Source: Candidatus Saccharimonadota bacterium (GTDB lineage: Bacteria > Patescibacteriota > Saccharimonadia > Saccharimonadales > Saccharimonadaceae). From it: a stretch of DNA of 61,508 bases. Below are positions 32,058-38,845 of this stretch, piece after piece; position 1 is the first letter of the stretch; the number at the start of each line of letters is the position of its first letter. The DNA is taken from positions 1 to 61,508 of the forward strand of contig WRLC01000001.1 of assembly GCA_009777795.1 (NCBI GenBank), written 5' to 3'. The notes beneath the pieces were generated by a model. The model worked only from the letters and a program-made list of their open reading frames with translations. It was not told where the DNA came from and made no database searches. The position numbers and the translations under genes were made by a program.

Positions 32058-32600
32058 CTAGTGCCCAAACCAAATCTGACAGACCCAAAACACCAACCAT
32101 AACGCAGCCGCCACCCCAAACAACACCCGCCGCGGCAATTTATCCAATAACTTCTCCGTCCACGGAAAGACCAACAACATAAATGCCGTCGCCGCCACAC
32201 CAAACAACAACGCATTTTGCAAACAAATCAACCCATGCAAATTAAACGGCTTCCCCGCATAATTCCAAAACGGATTCTGCCCATACCGCCAAATCGACAG
32301 CCACCCCACCAAATATTCCGCCAGCGCGCACACACCCGTCAAAAGCACAAAGACCATCGGCACGTTCTTCTTCAAACGCCCCGGCACCGCCTGCCACATC
32401 ATCACCATCCCAAACACCGCCAACCCATAGACCGGGTACGGCTCAAACGGCTTCGCCCCAATCCCGAAACTCGCCCCCTCACCGCCAAACCAACGGATTA
32501 CCAGCTGCACCAAAATCTCCAGCCAATGTCCGGCAAAACTCGCCACCACAAAATATACCGACCACCGCGCGAAATTCGTCCAAAACCGCTCCCGCTTCAT
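32058..32600 (-). CDS. CmpB-like putative ABC-transporter membrane protein
   Basis: 180 aa with about five membrane segments. It fits the ABC_trans_CmpB-type family by YPVYGLAVFGMVM, ALAEYLVGWLSIWRYGQNPFW and NYAGKPFNLHGLICLQNALLFG. The function of this family is not established; no ABC ATPase is adjacent. TATAAT (- strand, 32607-32612, with TGA before it) ends 6 nt before the ATG, so it is leaderless. First gene of an operon with ogt; both lie in the block of reversed GC skew. Confidence 0.75.
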   Translation of the reverse strand: MKRERFWTNFARWSVYFVVASFAGHWLEILVQLVIRWFGGEGASFGIGAKPFEPYPVYGLAVFGMVMMWQAVPGRLKKNVPMVFVLLTGVCALAEYLVGWLSIWRYGQNPFWNYAGKPFNLHGLICLQNALLFGVAATAFMLLVFPWTEKLLDKLPRRVLFGVAAALWLVFWVCQIWFGH

Positions 32601-32642
32601 ACTCTGATTATATCATAAGTGGGGGCGGGCGAGACGGTTAAA

Positions 32643-32665
32643 GGGCGCTCTACGGGAGAGCGCCC
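32643..32665 (-). terminator. Terminator overlapping the cdsA stop codon
   Basis: GGGCGCTCT-ACGGG-AGAGCGCCC; on the - strand it is followed by TTTAA. The cdsA stop codon lies inside the loop/stem. Confidence 0.7.
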
Positions 32666-33405
32666 CATTTTGTAAAGAGGGAGATGAAGGCTGCCAAAAG
32701 CAGGACCGAGCCGAAACGGTCGAGGAAGCCGCCGTGAGGGAGCATGGCGCGCCAGAGGCGCGAGGAGAAGGATTCGCGGTCGCGGCTGGTCTCTCGGGGC
32801 TTGTAGGCGCGGCGGTACTCGGCGAGGATTTGACCACTGTCTTTGATGCCGTAGATGCGTTTGAAGCCGGAGCCGAGGATGTCGGCGAGGACGATTACGA
32901 CGGGCGAAAGGATGACGATGGGGTCGAGTGGCAGAAAGCCGAAGCCGCAGAGGCCGAATGTGGTGGTGAGCCCGATGAGTAGTGCACCGAGGAAGCCGGC
33001 AAGGGTTTTGCTGGGTGCGAACTTGAGGAGTGGGCGGTCGCGTTTGCCGAGAATTGGGCTATCGCTGAGGAGAACGCCAGCGAAGAGGGCGGCGGTATCG
33101 GTGATGAACGCGAGGGCGAAGATGCCGGTTGCTAGGCGGATGCTGCGCCAGCCGAGAAAGGCTAGGGCAATGCCGCCGCCGATAATAAGTAAGAGCATGA
33201 AAGCGCTGAAGATTAGGGCGAGGGCCGATGTGTGGGTGAGGGCTTCGTTGCGCCAGCTGCTCCAAGACATGATTTCAGCGTAGATGCAGATGAGAAGGGC
33301 GCTGAGACTGACGATTAGGACGAAGGAAGTCCAGAGGGCGCTGAGGGTGAGGATGGCTGCCGTGGTGAGGGCAATTAAGGCGCCTAAAACGGTGCGAGAT
33401 TTCAT
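32650..33405 (-). CDS. cdsA: Phosphatidate cytidylyltransferase, with insertion in the signature
   Basis: 251 aa with about seven membrane helices. The CdsA C-terminal signature is recognisable as SGFKRIYGIKDSGQIL ... LPHGGFLDRFGS. About 27 residues rich in Arg and Ser (AEYRRAYKPRETSRDRESFS...) are inserted between its two halves, and the usual PGHGG reads LPHGG. CdsA makes CDP-diacylglycerol from phosphatidate and CTP. The ATG follows AAAAGGAGGTGAT, a complete anti-SD complement, with a TGCTATAAT promoter upstream, so it is SD-led. Its retention implies lipid-head-group synthesis, together with gpsA. Confidence 0.85.
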   Translation of the reverse strand: MKSRTVLGALIALTTAAILTLSALWTSFVLIVSLSALLICIYAEIMSWSSWRNEALTHTSALALIFSAFMLLLIIGGGIALAFLGWRSIRLATGIFALAFITDTAALFAGVLLSDSPILGKRDRPLLKFAPSKTLAGFLGALLIGLTTTFGLCGFGFLPLDPIVILSPVVIVLADILGSGFKRIYGIKDSGQILAEYRRAYKPRETSRDRESFSSRLWRAMLPHGGFLDRFGSVLLLAAFISLFTKWGALP

Positions 33406-33481
33406 TCATATCACCTCCTTTTAAGGTATTCCACTTGGGTTGATTATAGCATAATTTTGCGGAAAATGCTACAATGTGGGT

Positions 33482-33907
33482 ATGTGGCAGAAAAAATGGG
33501 CTTATTTCTGGAAGCAGGTGGGGCAGAGCCGGGGGGCGTTTTATGCGTCAATGGTGGTGTTTACGGCGGTGTTTTTGGGGTTGACGGGGTCGGCTTTGGC
33601 GAATTTTACGAAGCAGCAGGATCTGGCGCGGCGGATGGAGGAGCTGGAGCGGGAGAAGTTGGCGTTAGAGGTTGAGCGGGCGCAGTTGGAGGCGGAGGGG
33701 TTGTTTTTTGCGACGGATGAGTATCGGGAGTTGGTGCTGAAGCGACAGGGGCGGAAGTTGCCAGAGGAGACGATGATGATTCTGCCAGAGCGGGTGGAGG
33801 CGGTGCTGGAGGCGCCGACCGATGAAGTGCGCGAGAGTGAGAACACGAGTGTCAGGGCAAATTGGCAGGCGTGGCTTGATTTTTTCTTGGTGCGTGGTAC
33901 ACTGTAG
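33482..33907 (+). CDS. Septum formation initiator (FtsB/DivIC)-like protein
   Basis: 141 aa. One membrane helix (YASMVVFTAVFLGLTGSALANF) is followed by a coiled coil (LARRMEELEREKLALEVERAQLEAEG) and a short conserved region (FFATDEYRELVLKRQGRKLPEE), the FtsB/DivIC arrangement. Such proteins bridge FtsL and FtsQ at the divisome. Start 33482 is chosen because TACAAT at 33470-33475 (with TGC before it) ends 6 nt upstream; a GTG at 33476 would be too close. A small acidic gene follows at 14 nt. Confidence 0.8.
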   Translation: MWQKKWAYFWKQVGQSRGAFYASMVVFTAVFLGLTGSALANFTKQQDLARRMEELEREKLALEVERAQLEAEGLFFATDEYRELVLKRQGRKLPEETMMILPERVEAVLEAPTDEVRESENTSVRANWQAWLDFFLVRGTL

Positions 33908-33920
33908 AAAAGGAGTTAAG

Positions 33921-34034
33921 ATGGATGTAGACGGGTACTACGGTGAGGATTTGGATGTTAGCGGCGATCTGGATTTGAGCTTTCTAGACGACGAAAAGGA
34001 TGAGCCGCGCGACCAAGACAGCTACGATGACTAG
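33921..34034 (+). CDS. 37-residue highly acidic peptide
   Basis: Starts with ATG 33921 after AAAAGGAG and ends at TAG 34032-34034: MDVDGYYGEDLDVSGDLDLS then FLDDEKDEPRDQDSYDD. Sixteen residues are Asp or Glu. It sits between the FtsB-like gene (14 nt upstream) and the glycosyltransferase, whose ATG overlaps its stop. The clear SD and the tight spacing support real translation. It may be a regulatory partner or simply a coupling cistron; no homologue is recognised. Confidence 0.55.
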   Translation: MDVDGYYGEDLDVSGDLDLSFLDDEKDEPRDQDSYDD

Positions 34035-35148
34035 AGTGGCGCTGGTCGTACCGCATGTTTTTGTGGGGGACGAGCTAAGGGAGAAGGTGATATTTTCGCC
34101 GGGCGAATTGGCGCGAGAGTTTGCGGACGCGGATTGGGCGGCGCTTACAGGGGTGGCGGGGCGCGAGTGTCCGGACATTCGGCTGACTTTGTTTACGCCT
34201 TTACCGGTAAAGTGCCGGGCGGAAAATGTGGTAGCGGACAGTTCGGGGTTCGAGCGGGAGCTAGCGGGGCGGGGGTATGGTTATTTGGAATTATTGAAAA
34301 AGCACCCAGCGTTGTTTGTGGCGATGAGCCGGCAGTTGCAGGGTGAGGTGATTGCGGAGGCGTTTGCTCGAGCGAATGCGGGGGAGTTTGATGTGGTGCA
34401 TATCTACACGAATGAGGAGGATCAGGCCTTGATTTTTGCTGATTTATGTTGTAAGCCAGTGGTTTTTACGCATCATGACCCCTATAACTTCTTGATTAAG
34501 TATAAGAGTGTTTTCCCTCGGTATCGACAGAGGAATTTTGTGTCGATGTCGATGGCGCAGCGGTGGACGGCGCCGAAAGGGACGAATTTTGTGGCGAATA
34601 TTTACCATGGTTCAAGACCAGACTTGCAACCGACACGCAAGAAAAACGATTTCCTTTACGTTGGCCGCATAATCAAGCCGAAGGGGGTGGATTTGGCGTG
34701 TGAGGCAGCGCGGCGGGCCGGGGTGCGGCTGAAGATTGTGGGGAAGCGGTATGAGGATGATTATTTTGAGCGGCAGGTTGAGCCGTATTTGGATGAGAAG
34801 ATTGAGTATGTGGGGTTTCGGCGGGGCGAGGCGTTGAAAAAGCTTATGGCGGAAGCTCAAGCGTTAATCATGCCGTCGCAATTCGAGGAGCCGTTTGGGA
34901 TGACGGCGATTGAGGCTTTGGCGGTGGGGACGCCGGTGATTGCGAGTCGGAACGGGGCGTTGCCGGAGATTGTTGAAGAGGGGAAGAGTGGTTATTTTGC
35001 CGATACGGTGGAGGAGATTGTCCGGGCGATGGGACGGGTGGAGAAGATTAGGGTGGAGGATTGCGTCAATCGGGTGGTGGAGCAGTTTTCGCTGGAGAAG
35101 ATGCTTCGAGAACATGCAAAATTATGGAGGAAGCTAAGTGATAAATAG
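34027..35148 (+). CDS. Glycosyltransferase family 4 (GT-B)
   Basis: About 373 aa. N-terminal half begins TRVALVVPHVFVGDELREKV and has DVVHIYTNEEDQ; the C-terminal half carries FLYVGRIIKPKGVDLACEAA, LKIVGKR, IEYVGFRRGEALKKLMAEAQ, and the nucleotide-sugar motif EEPFGMTAIEALAVGTPVIA. GT4 retaining enzymes transfer sugars to lipid or polysaccharide acceptors, here likely for surface glycans together with galU and the sugar transferase at 4.9 kb. ATG 34027 overlaps the stop of the acidic peptide; ATG 34000 is an in-frame alternative. The stop overlaps the next gene by 11 nt. Confidence 0.88.
   Translation: MTRVALVVPHVFVGDELREKVIFSPGELAREFADADWAALTGVAGRECPDIRLTLFTPLPVKCRAENVVADSSGFERELAGRGYGYLELLKKHPALFVAMSRQLQGEVIAEAFARANAGEFDVVHIYTNEEDQALIFADLCCKPVVFTHHDPYNFLIKYKSVFPRYRQRNFVSMSMAQRWTAPKGTNFVANIYHGSRPDLQPTRKKNDFLYVGRIIKPKGVDLACEAARRAGVRLKIVGKRYEDDYFERQVEPYLDEKIEYVGFRRGEALKKLMAEAQALIMPSQFEEPFGMTAIEALAVGTPVIASRNGALPEIVEEGKSGYFADTVEEIVRAMGRVEKIRVEDCVNRVVEQFSLEKMLREHAKLWRKLSDK
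34165..34180. repeat. TGTCCGGACA near-palindrome in the GT4 gene
   Basis: GAGTGTCCGGACATTC, same core as the gpsA copies. Confidence 0.65.
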
Positions 35149-35983
35149 TATAGTTTTGGTGAGTGATGCGGATAATTTTGCCCTAGAGGCGCATATTAAT
35201 CCGTATTATGGGGCGGGGGCGTTGGATAGGGGGAAGGCGCGGCGGGAGCACGCAGAGGTGGTGGCGGTGTTCCGGCGGGCTGGGATAGAGGTGATGCAGG
35301 TGGCAAGCCCGGTGGGGGCGCAGGACGGGGTGTATACGGCGAATTGGGGTCTAGTATACAATGGAAAGGCGGTTTTGTCAAGACTACCGAATGTCCGGAC
35401 ACTGGAGGAGGCGTATGCGGAGCAAGTCTTGACAAAGTTGGGGTACGATGTTGTGAAAGTGCCGGAGGATTGGTTGTTTAGCGGGCAGGGCGACGCGTTG
35501 ATTTGTGGGGATTTCTTGCTGGCGGGGTCGGGTTATCGGTCGGACGCCCGGGCGCAGGAGTTTGTGGCGGAGGTGTTGGGGTTGGAGCTAGTGCAGCTAC
35601 ACGCGGTGCCGGAGATGCGAGATGGCGAGCCGGTGATTAACAGGACAACGGGGTTGGCGGATAGTTTTTTCTATGATATTGATTTGGCGGTGGCGGTGAT
35701 TGATGAGGGGGCGATTGCGGTTTGTTTGGAAGCGTTGGACGAGGCGAGCCGGGCGAAAATAATGGCGTTGCCGGTGGAGAAGATTTTGGTGTCGATGGAA
35801 GAGGCGCGGCAGGGGTTCGGGTTGAATTTGGTTTCGACCGGGAAGACGGTGGTGATGTCGGCCGCGGCGCCGAGGTTGGCGGAGAGCTTGCGGGCGCGAG
35901 GGATGGAATTGGAGTTGCTGGAAATTACAGAGCTGGCGAAAGGCGGAGGATTTATCCGTTGTGTATCATTGACATTGGCGTAA
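35138..35983 (+). CDS. Dimethylargininase/amidinotransferase-like protein with altered catalytic His
   Basis: 281 aa. A pentein-fold protein: TANWGLVYNGKAVLSRL, FSGQGDALICGDFLLAGSGYRSD, and the C-terminal GGGFIRCVSL with the nucleophilic Cys. In DDAH and arginine deiminase a catalytic His lies in a (F/Y)HLD-type motif; here the matching segment reads SFFYDIDLAV, so His appears replaced by Asp. It may hydrolyse a different guanidino substrate or be inactive. Arginine-related enzymes matter in Saccharibacteria, some of which gain energy from arginine. Overlaps the GT4 stop. Confidence 0.75.
   Translation: MINSIVLVSDADNFALEAHINPYYGAGALDRGKARREHAEVVAVFRRAGIEVMQVASPVGAQDGVYTANWGLVYNGKAVLSRLPNVRTLEEAYAEQVLTKLGYDVVKVPEDWLFSGQGDALICGDFLLAGSGYRSDARAQEFVAEVLGLELVQLHAVPEMRDGEPVINRTTGLADSFFYDIDLAVAVIDEGAIAVCLEALDEASRAKIMALPVEKILVSMEEARQGFGLNLVSTGKTVVMSAAAPRLAESLRARGMELELLEITELAKGGGFIRCVSLTLA
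35389..35404. repeat. TGTCCGGACA near-palindrome in the DDAH-like gene
   Basis: GAATGTCCGGACACTG, with the same core as the gpsA and GT4 copies. Confidence 0.65.
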
Positions 35984-35996
35984 TTTTTGCTATAAT
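35969..35996 (+). promoter_or_regulatory. galU promoter
   Basis: TTGACA (35969-35974), 16-nt spacer, TGC then TATAAT (35991-35996). It overlaps the DDAH-like stop codon. The leader has GGGAG before the galU ATG. Confidence 0.75.
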
Positions 35997-36023
35997 TGCG
36001 ATAATAAAGGGAGAAATTATATT

Positions 36024-36908
36024 ATGGCGCGGATTACGAAGGTGATTATTCCTGTGGCTGGGTACGGAACGCGGCGATTGCCGATAACTAAGGCGATTGA
36101 GAAGTCGATGTTGCCGATTGGCGATCGACCACTGGTGGATTATGCGGTGAGCGAGAGTATTGCGGCGGGGATTCGGGACATCTATTTTGTGGTGAATAAG
36201 CCGAGTACGTGTGCGACGCAAATTGAGGCGTATTATGGGCGCAATGCCGTGCTGGAGGAGTTTTTGAGAGACCGGAAAGCGGACGAGAAGCTAGCGAAAT
36301 TGAAAACCGCACCCGAGGAGGTGCGATTTCATTATGTGGCGCAGGATCCGAACGCGCAATACGGAACAGCGGTGCCGGTGGCGTTGGTGATGGCGGCAGC
36401 GAAGGCTGGGAAGTGCCCGGCGATTGGGGCGGATGAATGTGTGGCGTTTGCGAATGGGGATGACTTCTTTTGGGATGGGGGCAAGACCTCGGAAATGGCG
36501 AGTTTTCTGGCGGAAGTGCCGGAGGGCGAGGCGGCGGTGATTGGGGTGGAATGTAAGCCAGAAGAGGCTACGCGGTATGCGGTGATTGGGCAGCAGGACG
36601 ATTATATGACGACATTGACGGAGAAGCCAGAGCTGGCGGAAATTGGTGCGGCGCAGATTAAGGATGGCAAGGTGCTGGTGAATATTAATCGGTTTGTGCT
36701 GTCGCCGGGGTTGCTGAAAGAGATTACGGAGTATGTGGAGGGGCATGATTTCTCGCCGTTGGAGCAGGAGTATATGATTACGGACCCGGTGCTGGATTTT
36801 GTGAAAAAGGGTGGTAAGATGCGGGTGGTGGCAGCGAAGTCGGAGTGGCTGGATGGGGGGTCGCTTGAGGGTTGGTTTAGGGCGAATCAGACAGTTTTGG
36901 GCAAGTAG
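36024..36908 (+). CDS. galU: UTP--glucose-1-phosphate uridylyltransferase
   Basis: 294 aa, full length. ITKVIIPVAGYGTRRLPITKAIEKSMLPIGDRPLVDYAV carries the nucleotidyltransferase signature; further motifs are FVVNKP, YVAQDPNAQYGTAVPVAL, FANGDDFFWDG and ITDPVLDFVKKG. It makes UDP-glucose for surface glycans. AAAGGGAG lies upstream and the gene has its own promoter at 35969. It stands downstream of the GT4 and DDAH-like genes on the same strand. Confidence 0.95.
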   Translation: MARITKVIIPVAGYGTRRLPITKAIEKSMLPIGDRPLVDYAVSESIAAGIRDIYFVVNKPSTCATQIEAYYGRNAVLEEFLRDRKADEKLAKLKTAPEEVRFHYVAQDPNAQYGTAVPVALVMAAAKAGKCPAIGADECVAFANGDDFFWDGGKTSEMASFLAEVPEGEAAVIGVECKPEEATRYAVIGQQDDYMTTLTEKPELAEIGAAQIKDGKVLVNINRFVLSPGLLKEITEYVEGHDFSPLEQEYMITDPVLDFVKKGGKMRVVAAKSEWLDGGSLEGWFRANQTVLGK

Positions 36909-36995
36909 GCCGGCGAGCTAAGAGGCGGTGTTTTGGGGGCTGTGGAAAAGTGGGGTGATTTGATGAGAAAGCCGCATAAAATTGTGGCCTTGGTA

Positions 36996-37024
36996 TTGAC
37001 AGAAGGTAGATGCTTATGTTAGAC
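36996..37024 (+). promoter_or_regulatory. Promoter of the 37061 surface protein
   Basis: TTGACA (36996-37001), 17-nt spacer, TTAGAC (37019-37024). An A-rich leader leads to AAAAAGGAG, 6 nt before the ATG. Confidence 0.65.
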
Positions 37025-37060
37025 TGGGGGTGTCATACAAAAAAATAAAAAGGAGAAATT

Positions 37061-37705
37061 ATGACAACGAAAACAAAAGCAATAATGGGTCTTGGCCTCG
37101 TGGCTGGGCTTGGTGTTGCAGTGCTACCTTTGGCTAGCTATGCGGACACCGACTCGGAGAGCGCAGATGTGCGAGTAACGGTTGAGGAAAGCATCACCAT
37201 CACTGGTATTAACAACCAAGCGTTGGCGCTTGACTTTGACGGTTCGATGATCTCGGCTGGTACCGTTGATACTGGGTACCACATTGTGACCGTTTCGACA
37301 AGCTCGGCTACAGGTTATAACCTGACGATGGCTGCTCCTGTCGGCACACTTAACCTGCAAACTGCTTCAGGTCCAAATGCTTACGGTGGTGCAGTTGGCT
37401 TTACCGGCATTGGTGCAGGTACGGTTGTAGGCGCGGATGATACTTCAGCTTACAACGAAGCTACTTTGACCACTGGTTTTACATTCGCAAGCACGGCTCC
37501 ATCTGCTGGTTTGTGGGGCTACCGTTTGAGCGGCTGGACAGCTGACAACTATGTAAGTGTTCCATCTGCTGCGGTGACGATTGCTGCAAGTGATTCGGCT
37601 GCTGCATCGCAGGCTACGACCATTACCTTCGCTGCACAAGCTGGTACTACTACCCCAGCTGGTAGCTACGGTACATGGATCAACTACGTTGCTTCGACCA
37701 ACTAA
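37061..37705 (+). CDS. Secreted WxL-like surface protein
   Basis: 214 aa. Signal peptide (AIMGLGLVAGLGVAVLPLASYA) then an all-beta, Thr/Ala/Ser/Gly-rich domain, with SSATGYNLTMAAP, SAGLWGYRLSGW and a C-terminal TPAGSYGTWINYVAS. The pattern resembles WxL cell-surface domains and the N-terminal domain of the FISUMP protein at 27773. Balanced codon use, a strong promoter and SD suggest high expression. The next gene encodes a DUF916-like protein, the usual partner of WxL proteins in Gram-positives. The identification is by pattern only. Confidence 0.65.
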   Translation: MTTKTKAIMGLGLVAGLGVAVLPLASYADTDSESADVRVTVEESITITGINNQALALDFDGSMISAGTVDTGYHIVTVSTSSATGYNLTMAAPVGTLNLQTASGPNAYGGAVGFTGIGAGTVVGADDTSAYNEATLTTGFTFASTAPSAGLWGYRLSGWTADNYVSVPSAAVTIAASDSAAASQATTITFAAQAGTTTPAGSYGTWINYVASTN

Positions 37706-37725
37706 GAAGACTTAGTTAAGGAAAT

Positions 37726-37753
37726 CTCCCGATGGTGGACATCGGGAGTTTTT
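37726..37753 (+). terminator. Terminator after the 37061 gene
   Basis: CTCCCGATG-GTGGA-CATCGGGAG followed by TTTTTC. Confidence 0.9.
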
Positions 37754-37823
37754 CATGTGCGGAAAAGGCTTGCGGTGGCGAAGACGGTAGTGTATAATTG
37801 TGATAAACGGAGGAAGGATAGCA

Positions 37824-38738
37824 ATGAAAAGACTTGGATTTCTTGGGGCACTGTTAGGTGTAGCAGGGGTGGTGGCGCTAGGCGGGTCGGCGGCTGCAGC
37901 TCCGCAGATGACGATGAGCCCGGGTAGCTCGGAAATAATAAACATTGAAGCGGGGATGACGCAGACAGGCAGCTTCAAGATTTACAACACAGGTGATGTG
38001 ATTCTGGATATAAAGGTTGCGCCTTCGGAATTGTGTGTGAACGACCGCTACCAGTATACGTTTGAAGGGTGTAGTGTGGCGAGTGGTACGACGATGAAGA
38101 ATTGGATTGTAGCGACGGCGGAGAAGGCGGTGCTGAACCCGGGTGATGAGACGCAAATCAACTACACAATAAACGTACCGCCAACTGGGTTGCCGGGCGG
38201 CTCGCAGCATGCGGGGATTACGGTGACGTTTTCAGATGGGGGACAGGGACTAGGCACAAATCATACCTTGGGCTATAGGTTGTCGGCGTTTAACCCAGTT
38301 GGGGCGACGACGAATGCAACTTTGTTGTCGGCAAAAGTGGACAGATTGCAATTTAAGCGGCCGATTTCGGCGCGGGCGACAGCGAAGAACGATGGGAATT
38401 CGGACTTCTTTATCAGAGGGACGATGAGAGTCTCGACATTAGGCGGCCGAGAGGTGCACAAAGAGGAGCGGAGCCATGTAGTTATGCCGGGCACGACGCG
38501 AGAAGCGACACTTGGATGGGAGGGTTCGCCACATCTGGGGATATTTAAGGTGAAGTATGATGTGGTATTGGAGAGCATCGACGGCAAGCTGCTGGAGACA
38601 AAGACAATTGAGCGTGTGGTGATGATTATGCCACTGTTTATGTTTGTGGTGATTATGGTGGTGATTGCGGCGTTGCTAGTGTTCCTAGTGATGAGAATCA
38701 AAAAGAACGCCGAGCTGAAGAACGCCCGACGCTATTAG
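37824..38738 (+). CDS. DUF916-like membrane-anchored surface protein
   Basis: 304 aa from ATG 37824, chosen for GGAGGAAGG upstream. Signal peptide (LGFLGALLGVAGVVALGGSAAAA), then a beta domain beginning MTMSPGSSEIINIEAGMTQT with GSFKIYNTGDVILDIKV and NPGDETQINYTINVP, then a C-terminal membrane helix (MIMPLFMFVVIMVVIAALLVFLV) and a basic tail. This is the layout of the DUF916/DUF3324 proteins that accompany WxL proteins. It could hold the 37061 protein at the surface. A - strand tRNA-Cys gene begins 3 nt after its stop. Confidence 0.7.
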   Translation: MKRLGFLGALLGVAGVVALGGSAAAAPQMTMSPGSSEIINIEAGMTQTGSFKIYNTGDVILDIKVAPSELCVNDRYQYTFEGCSVASGTTMKNWIVATAEKAVLNPGDETQINYTINVPPTGLPGGSQHAGITVTFSDGGQGLGTNHTLGYRLSAFNPVGATTNATLLSAKVDRLQFKRPISARATAKNDGNSDFFIRGTMRVSTLGGREVHKEERSHVVMPGTTREATLGWEGSPHLGIFKVKYDVVLESIDGKLLETKTIERVVMIMPLFMFVVIMVVIAALLVFLVMRIKKNAELKNARRY

Positions 38739-38740
38739 TT

Positions 38741-38814
38741 TGGAGGTGCGTATGGGAATTGCACCCATCTACACGGTTTTGCAGACCGCTCTGTAACTAC
38801 CCCAGCCACGCACC
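38741..38814 (-). tRNA. tRNA-Cys(GCA)
   Basis: Acceptor GGTGCGT/ACGCACC, anticodon loop CTGCAAA, T loop TGCAATT region, discriminator T, encoded CCA. A -10 TATAAT (- strand, 38823-38828) lies 8 nt upstream, divergent from the Clp gene promoter. Confidence 0.93.
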
Positions 38815-38845
38815 ACAGTAATATTATATGTGATATACTATATAT

